From the NCBI RefSeq assembly GCF_000214035.2, contig NZ_AFHG01000029.1:270024-334023 (forward strand): 64,000 nucleotides of DNA, in the 5' to 3' direction. The notes beneath the pieces were generated by a model. That model did not search any database. It was given only the letters and a program-made list of their open reading frames with translations, and was not told the DNA's origin. A program made the position numbers and the translations under genes. Of the stretch, positions 7,306 to 15,058 are shown in pieces. Origin of the DNA: Methyloversatilis universalis FAM5 (GTDB taxonomy: Bacteria > Pseudomonadota > Gammaproteobacteria > Burkholderiales > Rhodocyclaceae). Positions within the stretch are counted from its first letter, which is position 1. The number at the start of each line of letters is the position of its first letter.

Positions 7306-7524
7306 ATGGACATGATTTCCTTCGTCAGGAGAGAGTTGGCAGGGCGAAACGGGTCGCTTCGGCGCATTGCCGAGGAAACCGGCATCGCCTACGACACGCT
7401 GTTGCGGATCAAGAACGGCGAGGGCGACCCCGGTTACTCGAAAGTCGCGCATCTCGCGAGCTACTTTGGGTGGTTCCCGGGCGTCACGGCGGTCGATGCC
7501 GTTCAGCAGGAACGCGCCTCATGA
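7306..7524 (+). CDS. Cro-like HTH regulator
   Basis: A 72-aa protein (MDMISFVRRELAGRNGSLRR...) with a helix-turn-helix at about 20-40: SLRRIAEETGIAYDTLLRIK, followed by GEGDPGYSKVAHLASYF. Size, divergent position relative to the repressor and shared operators match a Cro role: repressing the lysogenic promoter on commitment to lysis. ATG at 7306 or 7312 is possible; no Shine-Dalgarno is obvious at either, consistent with a leaderless message. A longer in-frame start would run through the operators and the repressor gene and is unlikely. Confidence 0.72.
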   Translation: MDMISFVRRELAGRNGSLRRIAEETGIAYDTLLRIKNGEGDPGYSKVAHLASYFGWFPGVTAVDAVQQERAS

Positions 7525-7526
7525 AG

Positions 7527-7730
7527 TCAGCTGCTCTTCTTCTCTTCGCTTGCACTCGGCACACACAGGCCGTCCGGCGTCGCTCGATCTTTCCAGCGGC
7601 GCACGGCCTTGGCCTTGTCGAGCGCTGCTTCGCAAGCACGCTGGTCGTCGAACGTGGCCGTAGTGAGCGACACGCCGTCGACGCTGAGGGCGCTGCCCCA
7701 CGGAATGCCCAGAATCAAGATCCACTTCAT
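7527..7730 (-). CDS. Small exported protein, 67 aa
   Basis: Starts at 7730 with an AAAGGA ribosome-binding site. MKWILILGIPWGSALSVDGV gives a short hydrophobic N-terminus, then TATFDDQRACEAALDKAKAV and a second cysteine near the end (GLCVPSAS). This 'MKW hydrophobic start, DD..ACE.A, G.CVP' layout occurs in small periplasmic or secreted phage proteins, with the two cysteines probably forming a disulfide. It opposes the Cro-like gene, whose stop is 2 bases away. Function unknown. Confidence 0.6.
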   Translation of the reverse strand: MKWILILGIPWGSALSVDGVSLTTATFDDQRACEAALDKAKAVRRWKDRATPDGLCVPSASEEKKSS

Positions 7731-7767
7731 GTTGATGTCCTTTCTTTGATGGAAGGCGAGGTGACCC

Positions 7768-7935
7768 GTGACGCGGCCTGAGTGGTACGACACGCCGGCG
7801 ATGCTGCTGGCGAGCGCCGAAGTTGAGAGCGCGCGGGCGCATCTCGAAACCGCCGTAAGGGACAGCGCACCTCGTGTGGACGCGTGCCTGGCCTCGGCAA
7901 ACCAGTCCGATTCACCCATGAGGAGAGAGCCGTGA
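7768..7935 (+). CDS. Small phage protein, 55 aa, GTG start
   Basis: A GTG at 7768 preceded by GAGGTGA begins a 55-codon frame (MTRPEWYDTPAMLLASAEVE ... SPMRREP). Its TGA at 7933-7935 overlaps the GTG start of the next gene (GTGA), a typical coupling arrangement, which is the main reason for calling it. No known domain; amphipathic helix in the first half. Confidence 0.55.
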   Translation: MTRPEWYDTPAMLLASAEVESARAHLETAVRDSAPRVDACLASANQSDSPMRREP

Positions 7936-8357
7936 GCACACCTGTGTCCGCGACGCCGAGGCGCGTCCGTATTCCGTACACCCGCGTCTGGATCGACTGC
8001 ACATGCGGTGCGGCGCAAAAGCACGGATGCGCGTGTATTCAAAGGCTGATGCCGGCCGATATCGACCGCCTCGTTGAGCAGGATGAGCTGGCCAAGGTGG
8101 CAACGCGTGAAGCCAGTGCGGAGATGCGCGAAAACGTCCGCGTGGTGATGGCGTCGGCATTTCTCAGTGTCCCCGGTCGCGAGGAGCGCGATCGGTTGTT
8201 TGCACTCGAGCTTGCGCGTCGATCGTCTTGTACACGCTCGCGGCCATCTTCAGCGCAACCGGATGGAAGGCCTGGTGCTGCTGTCCGATTTCGATCGCAG
8301 CTCGCAGGTCTTTTGAGAGCCGTGGCAGATCGACTTGACGGCCAAGTGCTGAAATAA
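7932..8357 (+). CDS. Hypothetical phage protein with C-x-C..C-x-C motif
   Basis: A 141-aa frame from the GTG at 7932, with AGGAGAG at 7921-7927. The N-terminal part is convincing: RVRIPYTRVWIDCTCGAAQK, then HGCACIQRL, giving C-x-C and C-x-C pairs eight residues apart that could hold zinc, and a helical middle (ADIDRLVEQDELAKVATREA). The last 45 residues lie antisense to another apparent gene (8164-8487) and look less natural, so the C-terminus may be spurious or altered by a frameshift. Confidence 0.5.
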   Translation: MSTPVSATPRRVRIPYTRVWIDCTCGAAQKHGCACIQRLMPADIDRLVEQDELAKVATREASAEMRENVRVVMASAFLSVPGREERDRLFALELARRSSCTRSRPSSAQPDGRPGAAVRFRSQLAGLLRAVADRLDGQVLK

Positions 8358-8487
8358 CGAGTGATATGGCTTCGGCATGCGCAAGGGCGAACTCTTGCAT
8401 CACGACGTTCATGTACTTCGACGCGGTCAGCTTCTTGTCGAAATCGTCCATGTTGTCGGGGTCGAACTCGACGGGCTTCTCGATCAT
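8164..8487 (-). CDS. Hypothetical phage protein, 107 aa
   Basis: Starts MIEKPVEFDPDNMDDFDKKL at 8487 with AGGAG about 7 bases upstream. Acidic N-terminus, then helical segments (YMNVVMQEFALAHAEAISLV, KDLRAAIEIGQQHQAFHPVA). The composition is protein-like throughout, better than the opposing frame in the same 194 bp. No family recognised. Facing against the rightward early transcript, it would need its own promoter; none is obvious in the 200 bases upstream. Confidence 0.6.
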   Translation of the reverse strand: MIEKPVEFDPDNMDDFDKKLTASKYMNVVMQEFALAHAEAISLVISALGRQVDLPRLSKDLRAAIEIGQQHQAFHPVALKMAASVYKTIDAQARVQTTDRAPRDRGH

Positions 8488-8602
8488 GGTGCGCTCCTGT
8501 GGTGATGATGATGGTCTGGAACCCTGATTCTATCCGCATGGGGCGCGCCTCCCTTTTCGTCTCCTCCTCACCGCCTGGAACCGGACAGCAGGCGGCGGGT
8601 TT

Positions 8603-8632
8603 CCGACCGGCCTGGCCGGTCGGCTTTTCTTT
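8603..8632 (+). terminator. Rho-independent terminator before the CII-like gene
   Basis: Stem CCGACCGG (8603-8610) pairs with CCGGTCGG (8616-8623) around a 5-base loop, followed by cTTTTcTTT. It lies between the early rightward ORFs and the CII-like gene, the same place as tR1 in lambda. The 185-bp gap around it (8488-8674) holds no other feature I can support. Confidence 0.7.
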
Positions 8633-8692
8633 GCCTTCAGTCTCGCGCAGCGGGGCGGGGCCTTCCACGGGACAGTGACCGAGGATTCCCAG

Positions 8693-9175
8693 ATGACTCC
8701 TGAACAGGCGTTCTACAACGTGGTGTCGGACTACGCGCCGGGCGCGAAGGCGCTGGCCGATGCGATGGGCCGGCGATACAAGGCCTTGCTCAACAAGGCG
8801 AACCCGAATGAGCTGGGGCATGAGCCGACGCTGTCGGATGTGCGCAAGGTGACGGCGCTGACCGGCGATCTGCGGGTGATCGAGGCGCTGGCGGCGGAGC
8901 AGGGCGCGGTGGTGGTGCGCCTGCCCGAGGTGCCTGAGTGCTCGCGGCAAGACCTGCTGCAGCACGTGCTGACCTGCAACAAGGAATTCGCGGATGTCTT
9001 CGCGGAGCTGCAGGAAGACATGCGCGACGGCAAGCTGCGGGCGCATGAGTTCGAGCGGCTGCAGGTGCAGGTGAACGAGAGCATCGCCGCGCACCTGGAG
9101 CTGCTGGAGCAGGCGCGCAGCATGGTGGTGGAGCGGGCGCGTGTGGTGGGGCTTCGTGGGGTGTCGCGTGGCTGA
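8693..9175 (+). CDS. CII-family phage regulatory protein (CP76 type)
   Basis: A 160-aa protein beginning MTPEQAFYNVVSDYAPGAKA, followed by LADAMGRRYKALLNKANPNE and HEPTLSDVRKVTALTGDLRV, the pattern of the Phage_CII_2 (CP76) family: an N-terminal DNA-binding helical domain with a longer C-terminal coiled region (KEFADVFAELQEDMRDGKLR). CII proteins promote lysogeny by activating repressor or integrase transcription. The ATG at 8693 has GAGG upstream; a GTG at 8675 is an alternative. Confidence 0.8.
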   Translation: MTPEQAFYNVVSDYAPGAKALADAMGRRYKALLNKANPNELGHEPTLSDVRKVTALTGDLRVIEALAAEQGAVVVRLPEVPECSRQDLLQHVLTCNKEFADVFAELQEDMRDGKLRAHEFERLQVQVNESIAAHLELLEQARSMVVERARVVGLRGVSRG

Positions 9176-9398
9176 TCTCTACGACCAGGCGACCGAGCGC
9201 GAAGAGCACGACCGCGAGCTGGCGATCGCCGCGGCGCGCCGGCCGGTGCCGACCCTGCCCGATGCGACGGGCGGATGCCTGAACTGCGGTGACGACATCG
9301 CGGAAGCTGACGCGGCCGGCGAGGCGATTGCCGACCGCTGGTGCTGCATCGAGTGCCAGGAAGACTGGACAGCACGGCGCGCGCGGAAGGGCTCATGA
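9168..9398 (+). CDS. TraR/DksA-type C4 zinc-finger protein
   Basis: A 76-aa protein with GTG start at 9168, overlapping the CII-like stop by 8 bases. Residues CLNCGDDI and CCIECQEDW supply the four cysteines of a DksA/TraR zinc finger, after an acidic N-terminal helix (ADLYDQATEREEHDRELAIA). TraR proteins bind the RNA polymerase secondary channel and mimic ppGpp-DksA, redirecting host transcription. Its ATGA overlap with the primase gene places it in the replication operon. Confidence 0.82.
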   Translation: MADLYDQATEREEHDRELAIAAARRPVPTLPDATGGCLNCGDDIAEADAAGEAIADRWCCIECQEDWTARRARKGS

Positions 9399-11722
9399 GC
9401 GCGGCGATCGAGTGGGACAACATTCCGTATGCCCTGGCGGAGCGGCGGCAGTGGCTGCTGTGGCGTTTCGAAGAGAAGCCGGGTGACAAGAAGCCGCGCA
9501 AGGTGCCGTATTACGCGAACGGCAAGCGGCGCACCGGCAAACAGGGTAACGAGGCGGACCGCGCGCAGTTGGTGCAGCTGGATGACGTGGTCAGCGCACT
9601 CTTGACGGCGCCGGATCGCTGGGCGGGCATCGGCTTCGCCTTCCTGCCGGGCGATGGGTTGATTGGCATCGACCTGGACAAGGTGATCGACCCCGAGACG
9701 GGCGAGATGCAGGACCGCGCGCTGGCCATCGTGCAGGCGTGTGCGTCGTTCACGGAGTACTCACCGTCAGGCACCGGCCTGCACATCTATGTGCTGGGCG
9801 AGACGCAGAGCGCGAAGAGCAACGACATCGGTGTGGAGGTCTTCTGCGGTCGCCAGTTCTTCACGGTGACGGGCCGGCGGCTGAGTGACACGCCACCCGA
9901 CGCGCAGCCGATATCGCCCGAGGTGCTCGGGCGCCTGCACGCGACGATTGCCCAGGCGAAGGCGAAGCCTGAGCGCGCAGCGGCACCCGCGCGTGAGCGG
10001 GCGGCCACACCGGCACCGGCGGGCAGCGGGTACGCGGACCGTGCGCGCATCGAGAGCGCGCTGGCGTACGTGGATGCGGACATCGGCTACAACGACTGGC
10101 TGGCCATCGGCATGGCGCTGTATGACGCGCTGGGTGAGCAGGCGGGCTTCTCGGTGTGGGACTACTGGAGCAGCAAGGGGGGCAAGTACCAAGGCGCTGA
10201 CTCGCTGATCCCGCACTGGCGGTCATTCGGCGGGCGCGCGCCCGGTGGTGATGGCGTGATCTTCCGCCTGGCGATGCTGGGCGGCTGGCAGCCGCCGCGC
10301 AAGCAGCGCCCGATGGCGGATCCACCGCCGGCACCGGCGGTGGATGAATCGGCCGGGACGGCGCCAGACCCCGAACCCGCTGCGCAGGCCGCAGGTGGGG
10401 GCGGTGGTGAGGATGGCCCGCCGCCTGACATCGAGGTGCCCGACAGCCCGAAGCCGTGGGCTGACCGGCTGTTCTTCCGCGGCAGGTTCCTGATGGACTG
10501 CCGCGAGAACGTGTATCTGTTCCTGAACCACCACCCGCAACTGGCGGGCATGCTGGCGGCGGATACGTTTGCGCGGAAGATCCGCATCATGCGGCCGCCG
10601 CCGTGGCACTCGGGGCCGTTCGTGCCCGGCGAGGAGTGGCGCGAGGATCACAACTACCGGCTGGGCATGTGGCTGGGCGAGACGCAGTCGCTCGTCATCC
10701 GCAGCGTGGATACGCTGGCCCTCGCCGCAGGCTGGGTTGCGCGCGAAGCGCCCTTCAACCCGGTGCAGGATTTCGTCCAAGCGGTGGAATGGGACAGGCA
10801 GGAGCGCCTGCCGAGCTTCCTGACCGACTACCTGGGCGTGGCGCCGTCGACGTACGCGACGCTGTCGGGCACGTATTTCTGGGTGTCGCTGATCGCCCGG
10901 ATCATGCAGCCGGGTGCGGTGGTGCGCTCGATGCCGATCCTTGAAGGGCCGCAGTTCCAGGGCAAGTCGACGGTGGTGCGCATCATCGGTGGCCAGTGGT
11001 ACAGCGACACGCCGCTCGATCTGAACAGCAAGGACGTCTATCAGAACATCCAGGGCGTGCTGGTCTATGAGATCGCCGAGCTGGACGCCTTCAATAAGGC
11101 CGAGAGCACACGCATCAAGGCATTCATCTCGTCGCTGCGGGACCGCTTCCGGGCGCCCTATGACCGCGAGCCGGCCGACCATCTGCGTCAGACCGTGTTC
11201 ATGGGCACGACGAACCAGGACGAGTACTTCAAGGACAGCACCGGGAACACACGGTACTGGCCGTGGCGCACCCAGGCGGTCGGCCGGATCAACCTGGAGG
11301 CGCTGGCCCGCGACCGCGACCAGCTCTTCGCTGAGGCCTTCTGGCGCTGGCAGCAGGACGAGCGATGGCACCCGACGCGCGAGGAGCAGGAGGCGTTCTT
11401 CGAGCCGGAGCAGCGTGAGCGCGAGATCGATGATCCGTGGGAAGCGCAGCTGGCCAAGTGGCTGAAGGAAGTCACGAAGGACCGGGTGACGGCGCTCGAC
11501 GTGCTGCTCGACTGCCTGAAGGTCGAGCCGTCGAAGATCGACAACACGCGGCAGATGCCGACACGTATCGGCATCGTGATGAAGCGGCTGGGCTGGACAA
11601 AGGGACGGGACACCACCGGTGCGCGTGAGCGCTACTGGATGCGACCTGAGGCATGGAAGGCGGGTGTGAAGGCGAACGAGCCGGCCCGCGACCCATGGGA
11701 GGGCGACGATGTTCCGATCTGA
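9395..11722 (+). CDS. Bifunctional primase / VapE-type helicase
   Basis: A 775-aa replication protein. The N-terminal archaeo-eukaryotic primase-like domain starts with RRQWLLWRFEEKPGDKKPRK and has the catalytic pair D93 and D95 (GIDLDK), then SPSGTGLHIYVLG and a GVEVFCGRQFFTVTG strand. A PriCT-2-like domain spans about 218-280 (NDWLAIGMALYDALG ... GGKYQGADSLIPHWRSFGG). The C-terminal VirE/VapE ATPase has Walker A GPQFQGKS at 518-525 and a Walker-B-like VYEIAELDAF. A Pro/Ala/Gly-rich linker joins the halves. ATG at 9395 overlaps the preceding stop (ATGA). It should prime and unwind phage DNA, which makes the adjacent repeat cluster an origin candidate. Confidence 0.88.
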   Translation: MSAAIEWDNIPYALAERRQWLLWRFEEKPGDKKPRKVPYYANGKRRTGKQGNEADRAQLVQLDDVVSALLTAPDRWAGIGFAFLPGDGLIGIDLDKVIDPETGEMQDRALAIVQACASFTEYSPSGTGLHIYVLGETQSAKSNDIGVEVFCGRQFFTVTGRRLSDTPPDAQPISPEVLGRLHATIAQAKAKPERAAAPARERAATPAPAGSGYADRARIESALAYVDADIGYNDWLAIGMALYDALGEQAGFSVWDYWSSKGGKYQGADSLIPHWRSFGGRAPGGDGVIFRLAMLGGWQPPRKQRPMADPPPAPAVDESAGTAPDPEPAAQAAGGGGGEDGPPPDIEVPDSPKPWADRLFFRGRFLMDCRENVYLFLNHHPQLAGMLAADTFARKIRIMRPPPWHSGPFVPGEEWREDHNYRLGMWLGETQSLVIRSVDTLALAAGWVAREAPFNPVQDFVQAVEWDRQERLPSFLTDYLGVAPSTYATLSGTYFWVSLIARIMQPGAVVRSMPILEGPQFQGKSTVVRIIGGQWYSDTPLDLNSKDVYQNIQGVLVYEIAELDAFNKAESTRIKAFISSLRDRFRAPYDREPADHLRQTVFMGTTNQDEYFKDSTGNTRYWPWRTQAVGRINLEALARDRDQLFAEAFWRWQQDERWHPTREEQEAFFEPEQREREIDDPWEAQLAKWLKEVTKDRVTALDVLLDCLKVEPSKIDNTRQMPTRIGIVMKRLGWTKGRDTTGARERYWMRPEAWKAGVKANEPARDPWEGDDVPI

Positions 11723-11723
11723 C

Positions 11724-11952
11724 GTCCAACCTCGTCCAACCTTTCGACGAAGGTTGGACGGCGCAAACGGCTTGCCGCCGCCATCCGTCCAACCTCCCAA
11801 CGTCGGCCAACCTTGCCGCCCGCACGAGGGCGCGCAGGGGCGGGCGAGCGCGTGCATACGCGTGCACGCGCGCAGCTACGTTGTCCCTCGTTGGGAGGTT
11901 GGACAGATCAAGGATTGGCGCGGGTTTCAGCCGTCCAACCTTTCGTCCAACC
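11724..11952. repeat. GTCCAACC repeat cluster, candidate origin or packaging site
   Basis: This 247-bp gap holds the octamer GTCCAACC five times directly (11724, 11734, 11787, 11933, 11945) and twice inverted as GGTTGGAC (11752, 11897). CGTCCAACCTT/AAGGTTGGACG forms a perfect 11-bp hairpin at 11733-11760 with loop TCGACG. GTCCAACCTCCCAACG (11787-11802) is perfectly repeated in inverse at 11889-11904. CGTCCAACCTTTCG occurs at 11733 and 11932. Position just after the primase-helicase and upstream of terminase fits an iteron origin or terminase-binding sites; no convincing gene is present. Confidence 0.75.
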
Positions 11953-11969
11953 CTGAGAGGAGGTCGGAC

Positions 11970-12245
11970 ATGAGCCTAGATCAGATGCGCCGGGGCTTCC
12001 CGGACGCGGTGCGCGAACTGCGCGCCGTCCATGACTGGACCGATGCGGACATCGCCGACCTTCGAGAGGCGGTGGCCAAGGCCGTGAAGGCTGGCCAGCA
12101 CCTGGACCTGTGGGCCGCGTGGCTCGGCGATTACGCCCAGCATGCCCGCGACCGCAGTGCCATGGTGCGGCGGCTTGAAGTCGAGGCCGCCGCCCTTGCG
12201 CGTGAGGCGAACGCGCGCCTGCAGCCGTGGCGGAGGGTCGCGTGA
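11970..12245 (+). CDS. Hypothetical phage protein, 91 aa
   Basis: Starts MSLDQMRRGFPDAVRELRAV at 11970 with an excellent GAGAGGAGG ribosome-binding site. Helical protein with DWTDADIADLREAVAKAVKA and two tryptophans (LDLWAAWLGDYAQ). No family recognised. It lies between the repeat cluster and the terminase genes, so a replication or packaging accessory role is possible. Confidence 0.6.
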   Translation: MSLDQMRRGFPDAVRELRAVHDWTDADIADLREAVAKAVKAGQHLDLWAAWLGDYAQHARDRSAMVRRLEVEAAALAREANARLQPWRRVA

Positions 12246-12340
12246 TGCGCGGGTCCTTCCTGGCAAATCCGCAATACGGTGAAGAAGACCGCGCTTTTTC
12301 GCCAGTTGTGGCCGGTTCATGGGGTTGGTTGGTCCGATGA
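12245..12340 (+). CDS. Possible 31-aa micro-ORF linking two genes
   Basis: An ATG at 12245 overlaps the stop of the upstream gene (TGATG) and its own TGA overlaps the ATG of the terminase small subunit (ATGA). The peptide begins MRGSFLANPQYGEEDRAFSP and ends GWLVR. The double overlap suggests ribosomes could pass through this frame to start the terminase gene. The same DNA may instead, or also, contain the cos site expected near here. No family. Confidence 0.35.
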   Translation: MRGSFLANPQYGEEDRAFSPVVAGSWGWLVR

Positions 12341-12837
12341 GCGACGGGTACATCAGCGGGCAGCAGCAGCTGGCCCTGGCGCACGGGGTGTCCGATGTGA
12401 CCATCCAGGCGTGGGAGTCCGAGGGCATGCCGGTGCTCGAGCGCGGTGGCCAGGGCCGGCCGAACCGGTACCGCCTGGCGGACACCATCGTGTGGCGCGT
12501 CGATCGCGAGTTGAAGCGGGTGCGCGAAGAGTCGCCGCGCGATCAGCTGGACCGGCTCAAGTCGCAGCAGCTGGCCATGGCGATCGCCAAGGACCAGAAG
12601 ATGCTGGTGCCGGCCGGCCAAGTCGAAAGCGCCCTGGCTGCCCGGATCATCGCCACGCGCGAACTGCTGCTGCGCGGCCGCACTTGGGCCGAGCACGACG
12701 CCGAACAGGATCCGGTGCGCCGGAAAGCGCTGCGCGGCGAGATCGTTGAGGCGGCGCTGCGTCGCGTGGCCACCGCGCAGGCCGGCGACGTGTCCGACGA
12801 CGAAGAGGATGAGGACGAGGATGCAACCGGCGCCTGA
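12337..12837 (+). CDS. Terminase small subunit (Nu1-like)
   Basis: A 166-aa DNA-packaging protein. The N-terminal winged helix-turn-helix has QQQLALAHGVSDVTIQAWES followed by EGMPVLERGGQGRPNRY, the Nu1/terminase_2 pattern. A central helix (QLDRLKSQQLAMAIAKDQKM) and a very acidic C-terminus (DEEDEDEDATGA) follow. It recognises the phage cos region and delivers DNA to the large subunit, whose gene overlaps its 3' end by 17 bases. ATG at 12319 is possible, but the overlap at 12337 favours the shorter start. Confidence 0.8.
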   Translation: MSDGYISGQQQLALAHGVSDVTIQAWESEGMPVLERGGQGRPNRYRLADTIVWRVDRELKRVREESPRDQLDRLKSQQLAMAIAKDQKMLVPAGQVESALAARIIATRELLLRGRTWAEHDAEQDPVRRKALRGEIVEAALRRVATAQAGDVSDDEEDEDEDATGA

Positions 12838-15058
12838 CTTCCTCGCTGGGTTCCTCGACCTCGAGCAGGCCGCGGCCGCGCTCGCTGAGATGCTGGCGCG
12901 TGCCTGGGCGAACTGGGCGCCGCCCAAGCCGCTGTCGTACGCCGAGTGGGCGGAATCGGAGCGCGAGCTGAGCCCCGAAGAAAGCGCGCTGCCGGGCCCG
13001 TACTCGCTCGACAACACCCCGATGCTGCGCGGCATCCTGGCCGCGTGCGATGACCCCGCGGTGCGCAAGATCGCCACCCAGAAGCCTGCCCAGATCGGCT
13101 ACACCGCCGGCGTCGTGTGCAGCGTGATGGGCTACAACGCTGCGCACCGGCCCAGCGTGCAGGTGGCCGTGTTCCCGCGTGCCCAGTCGGCCCGCGACTT
13201 CGCGGATGAGAAGTTCGACCCGATGGTGCGCGCCACGAAGGCGCTGTCCGCGTGCATCAGCCTCAAGAGCCGCGCGAAGGGCAACAGCACGCTGCGCAAG
13301 CGCTACGCCGGCGGCCTGATCAAGCTGGTGGGCGCCAACAGCCCGGCGGACGTGAAATCCACCAGCGCGCGCATCGTGGTGGTCGAAGAGCCGGACGACG
13401 CCAGCCAGAACGTGAAGGGGCAGGGCGACGTGATCAAGCTGGTCGAGGAGCGCGCCAAGACCTACGAGGACCACCTCATCCTGATCGGCGGTACGCCCAC
13501 CGCGAAGGGCGCATCGAACATCGAAGCCGAGATCGCGGTGAGCGATGCCCGGGTGCCGATGATCCCCTGTCACGACTGCGGCGAGTCGCACACCCCGCAG
13601 TGGGAGAACGTGACCATTCCGGAGATCCCGGCCGACCAGCCCGCGCACGAGGTCTATGGCCGGTCCGACCCCTCGCGCGCCTTCTACAGCTGCCCGCACT
13701 GCGGCTCGGTCTGGACCGACGAGCAGCGCGAGGCCAACATCCTCGCCGCCTCGCGCCGGCCCGATTACGGCTGGGTGGCCACCAAGCCCTTCAACGGCAT
13801 CGCCGGCTTCCATGAGCTGAGCGAGCTGTGCAGCACCTTCGTCGGCTCGCGTGTGCCGGTGCTCGCGCGCAAGTTCCTGGAAGCCCAGGCAAAGCTGGAA
13901 GCTGGCGACCCGGGCGAAATGATCGCCTTCTGGAACTCGTCGCTCGGCCGCTGCTGGGAATACAAGGGCGAGCTGCCGGAAGACCAGGAGCTCATCGACC
14001 GCGCCGAGGACTACCCCGAGTGGCAGGTGCCGGTCGGCGGCATCGAACTGCTGCTGCTGGTCGACGTGCAGCACGACCGCCTGGCCGTCAGCCTGTGGGC
14101 GGTCGGCCGCGGCGAAGAAATGTGGCTGGTGCATTGGGGCGAGTACTACGGCACCACCATCATCCCGCTCGCCGGCGCCTGGCTGGAGCTCGAGCAGCTC
14201 ATGCAGCGCCGCTACCAGCACGCGCTCGGCGTGTGGATGACCGTGCGCGCGGTCGGTATCGACTGCTCCGACGGCCAGACCTCTGACGCCGGCTACGCCT
14301 TCGTGCGGCGCCACCACCAGGCGGGCGTGCGGCCGGTGCTCGCGCTCAAGGGCGCCAGCGACGACGAAGGCCGCGTCGAGATCTGGACGCCGCCGCGCCT
14401 GGTCGATCCGAACAAGCGCGCCACCAAGGCCAGCAAGGCCGGCGTCGCCATCAACATCGTCGGCACCGCCAAGGCCAAAGACCTCATCCTCGGCTACGCC
14501 GCGAACGCCGGCCGCATCCGCCTCACCGGTACCGGCGCCGGCCGCATGCACTGGTACAAGGGCGTCCGCCCCGACTGGTACGCGCAGATGCTGTCGGAGA
14601 TCAAGGTGCCGAACCGCTCCGGCCGCCGCGCCTGGAAGAAGCGCACCGACCGCCACAACGAGGCGCTCGACACCTGCGTCTATGCCGTCTACCTCAGCCG
14701 CTACCTGCGCCTGCACCTGCGCAAGCCCGTGCAGTGGGACGTCGCCGAGCTGATGCTGCGGCAGTCATCCCTCATCGACGACACCCCGCCGGCCGCACCG
14801 CCCGCGCTTCAGCAGGCCGTGGTGGTGCTCACCGAGCGCAAGCCCGCGCAGGCCGCCGCCCCTGCGGTGGTCGAGCAGCCGGCGGGCGAGCAGGGCGCAG
14901 AGCCCACCGCCCAGCCCACCGCCCAGGCTGCCGAGCCGGCCCCGGCTGAGCCCATGGACATCATGGCGCTCATCGACGCGCACCGGCACGGTCGCGGCAA
15001 ACCCGCCAAGCAGCGCACGCCGCTCGAAACCATGCTTGCGGCGCGGAGGGCGCGTTGA
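12821..15058 (+). CDS. Terminase large subunit, GpA family
   Basis: A 745-aa packaging motor-nuclease. The GpA-type ATPase has a noncanonical Walker A KPAQIGYT at 88-95 (lambda has KSARVGYS) and Walker B IVVVEEPDD at 185-193. A zinc-like CHDCGESH...CPHCGS pair is seen near 250-295, as in many GpA proteins. The nuclease half includes LLLVDVQHDRLAVSLWAVGR and VRAVGIDCSDGQTSD with conserved aspartates. The C-terminal 80 residues are Ala/Pro/Glu-rich. GpA terminases make staggered cos ends, implying a cos phage. Length is about 100 aa above lambda gpA because of the tail. Confidence 0.93.
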   Translation: MQPAPDFLAGFLDLEQAAAALAEMLARAWANWAPPKPLSYAEWAESERELSPEESALPGPYSLDNTPMLRGILAACDDPAVRKIATQKPAQIGYTAGVVCSVMGYNAAHRPSVQVAVFPRAQSARDFADEKFDPMVRATKALSACISLKSRAKGNSTLRKRYAGGLIKLVGANSPADVKSTSARIVVVEEPDDASQNVKGQGDVIKLVEERAKTYEDHLILIGGTPTAKGASNIEAEIAVSDARVPMIPCHDCGESHTPQWENVTIPEIPADQPAHEVYGRSDPSRAFYSCPHCGSVWTDEQREANILAASRRPDYGWVATKPFNGIAGFHELSELCSTFVGSRVPVLARKFLEAQAKLEAGDPGEMIAFWNSSLGRCWEYKGELPEDQELIDRAEDYPEWQVPVGGIELLLLVDVQHDRLAVSLWAVGRGEEMWLVHWGEYYGTTIIPLAGAWLELEQLMQRRYQHALGVWMTVRAVGIDCSDGQTSDAGYAFVRRHHQAGVRPVLALKGASDDEGRVEIWTPPRLVDPNKRATKASKAGVAINIVGTAKAKDLILGYAANAGRIRLTGTGAGRMHWYKGVRPDWYAQMLSEIKVPNRSGRRAWKKRTDRHNEALDTCVYAVYLSRYLRLHLRKPVQWDVAELMLRQSSLIDDTPPAAPPALQQAVVVLTERKPAQAAAPAVVEQPAGEQGAEPTAQPTAQAAEPAPAEPMDIMALIDAHRHGRGKPAKQRTPLETMLAARRAR

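Noticed and set aside
11709-11969. Upstream extension of the 91-aa gene through the GTCCAACC repeat region
   Set aside because: The strong ribosome-binding site at 11955-11963 selects the ATG at 11970; the extension is translated repeat DNA with no protein-like features.
12246-12336. Exact cos cleavage site
   Set aside because: A cos site is expected near here for a GpA-type phage, but I found no convincing symmetric nick site, so it is mentioned only as a possibility.
12647-14716. 689-codon open frame antisense to terminase
   Set aside because: Shadow of the GpA-type terminase; no independent support.
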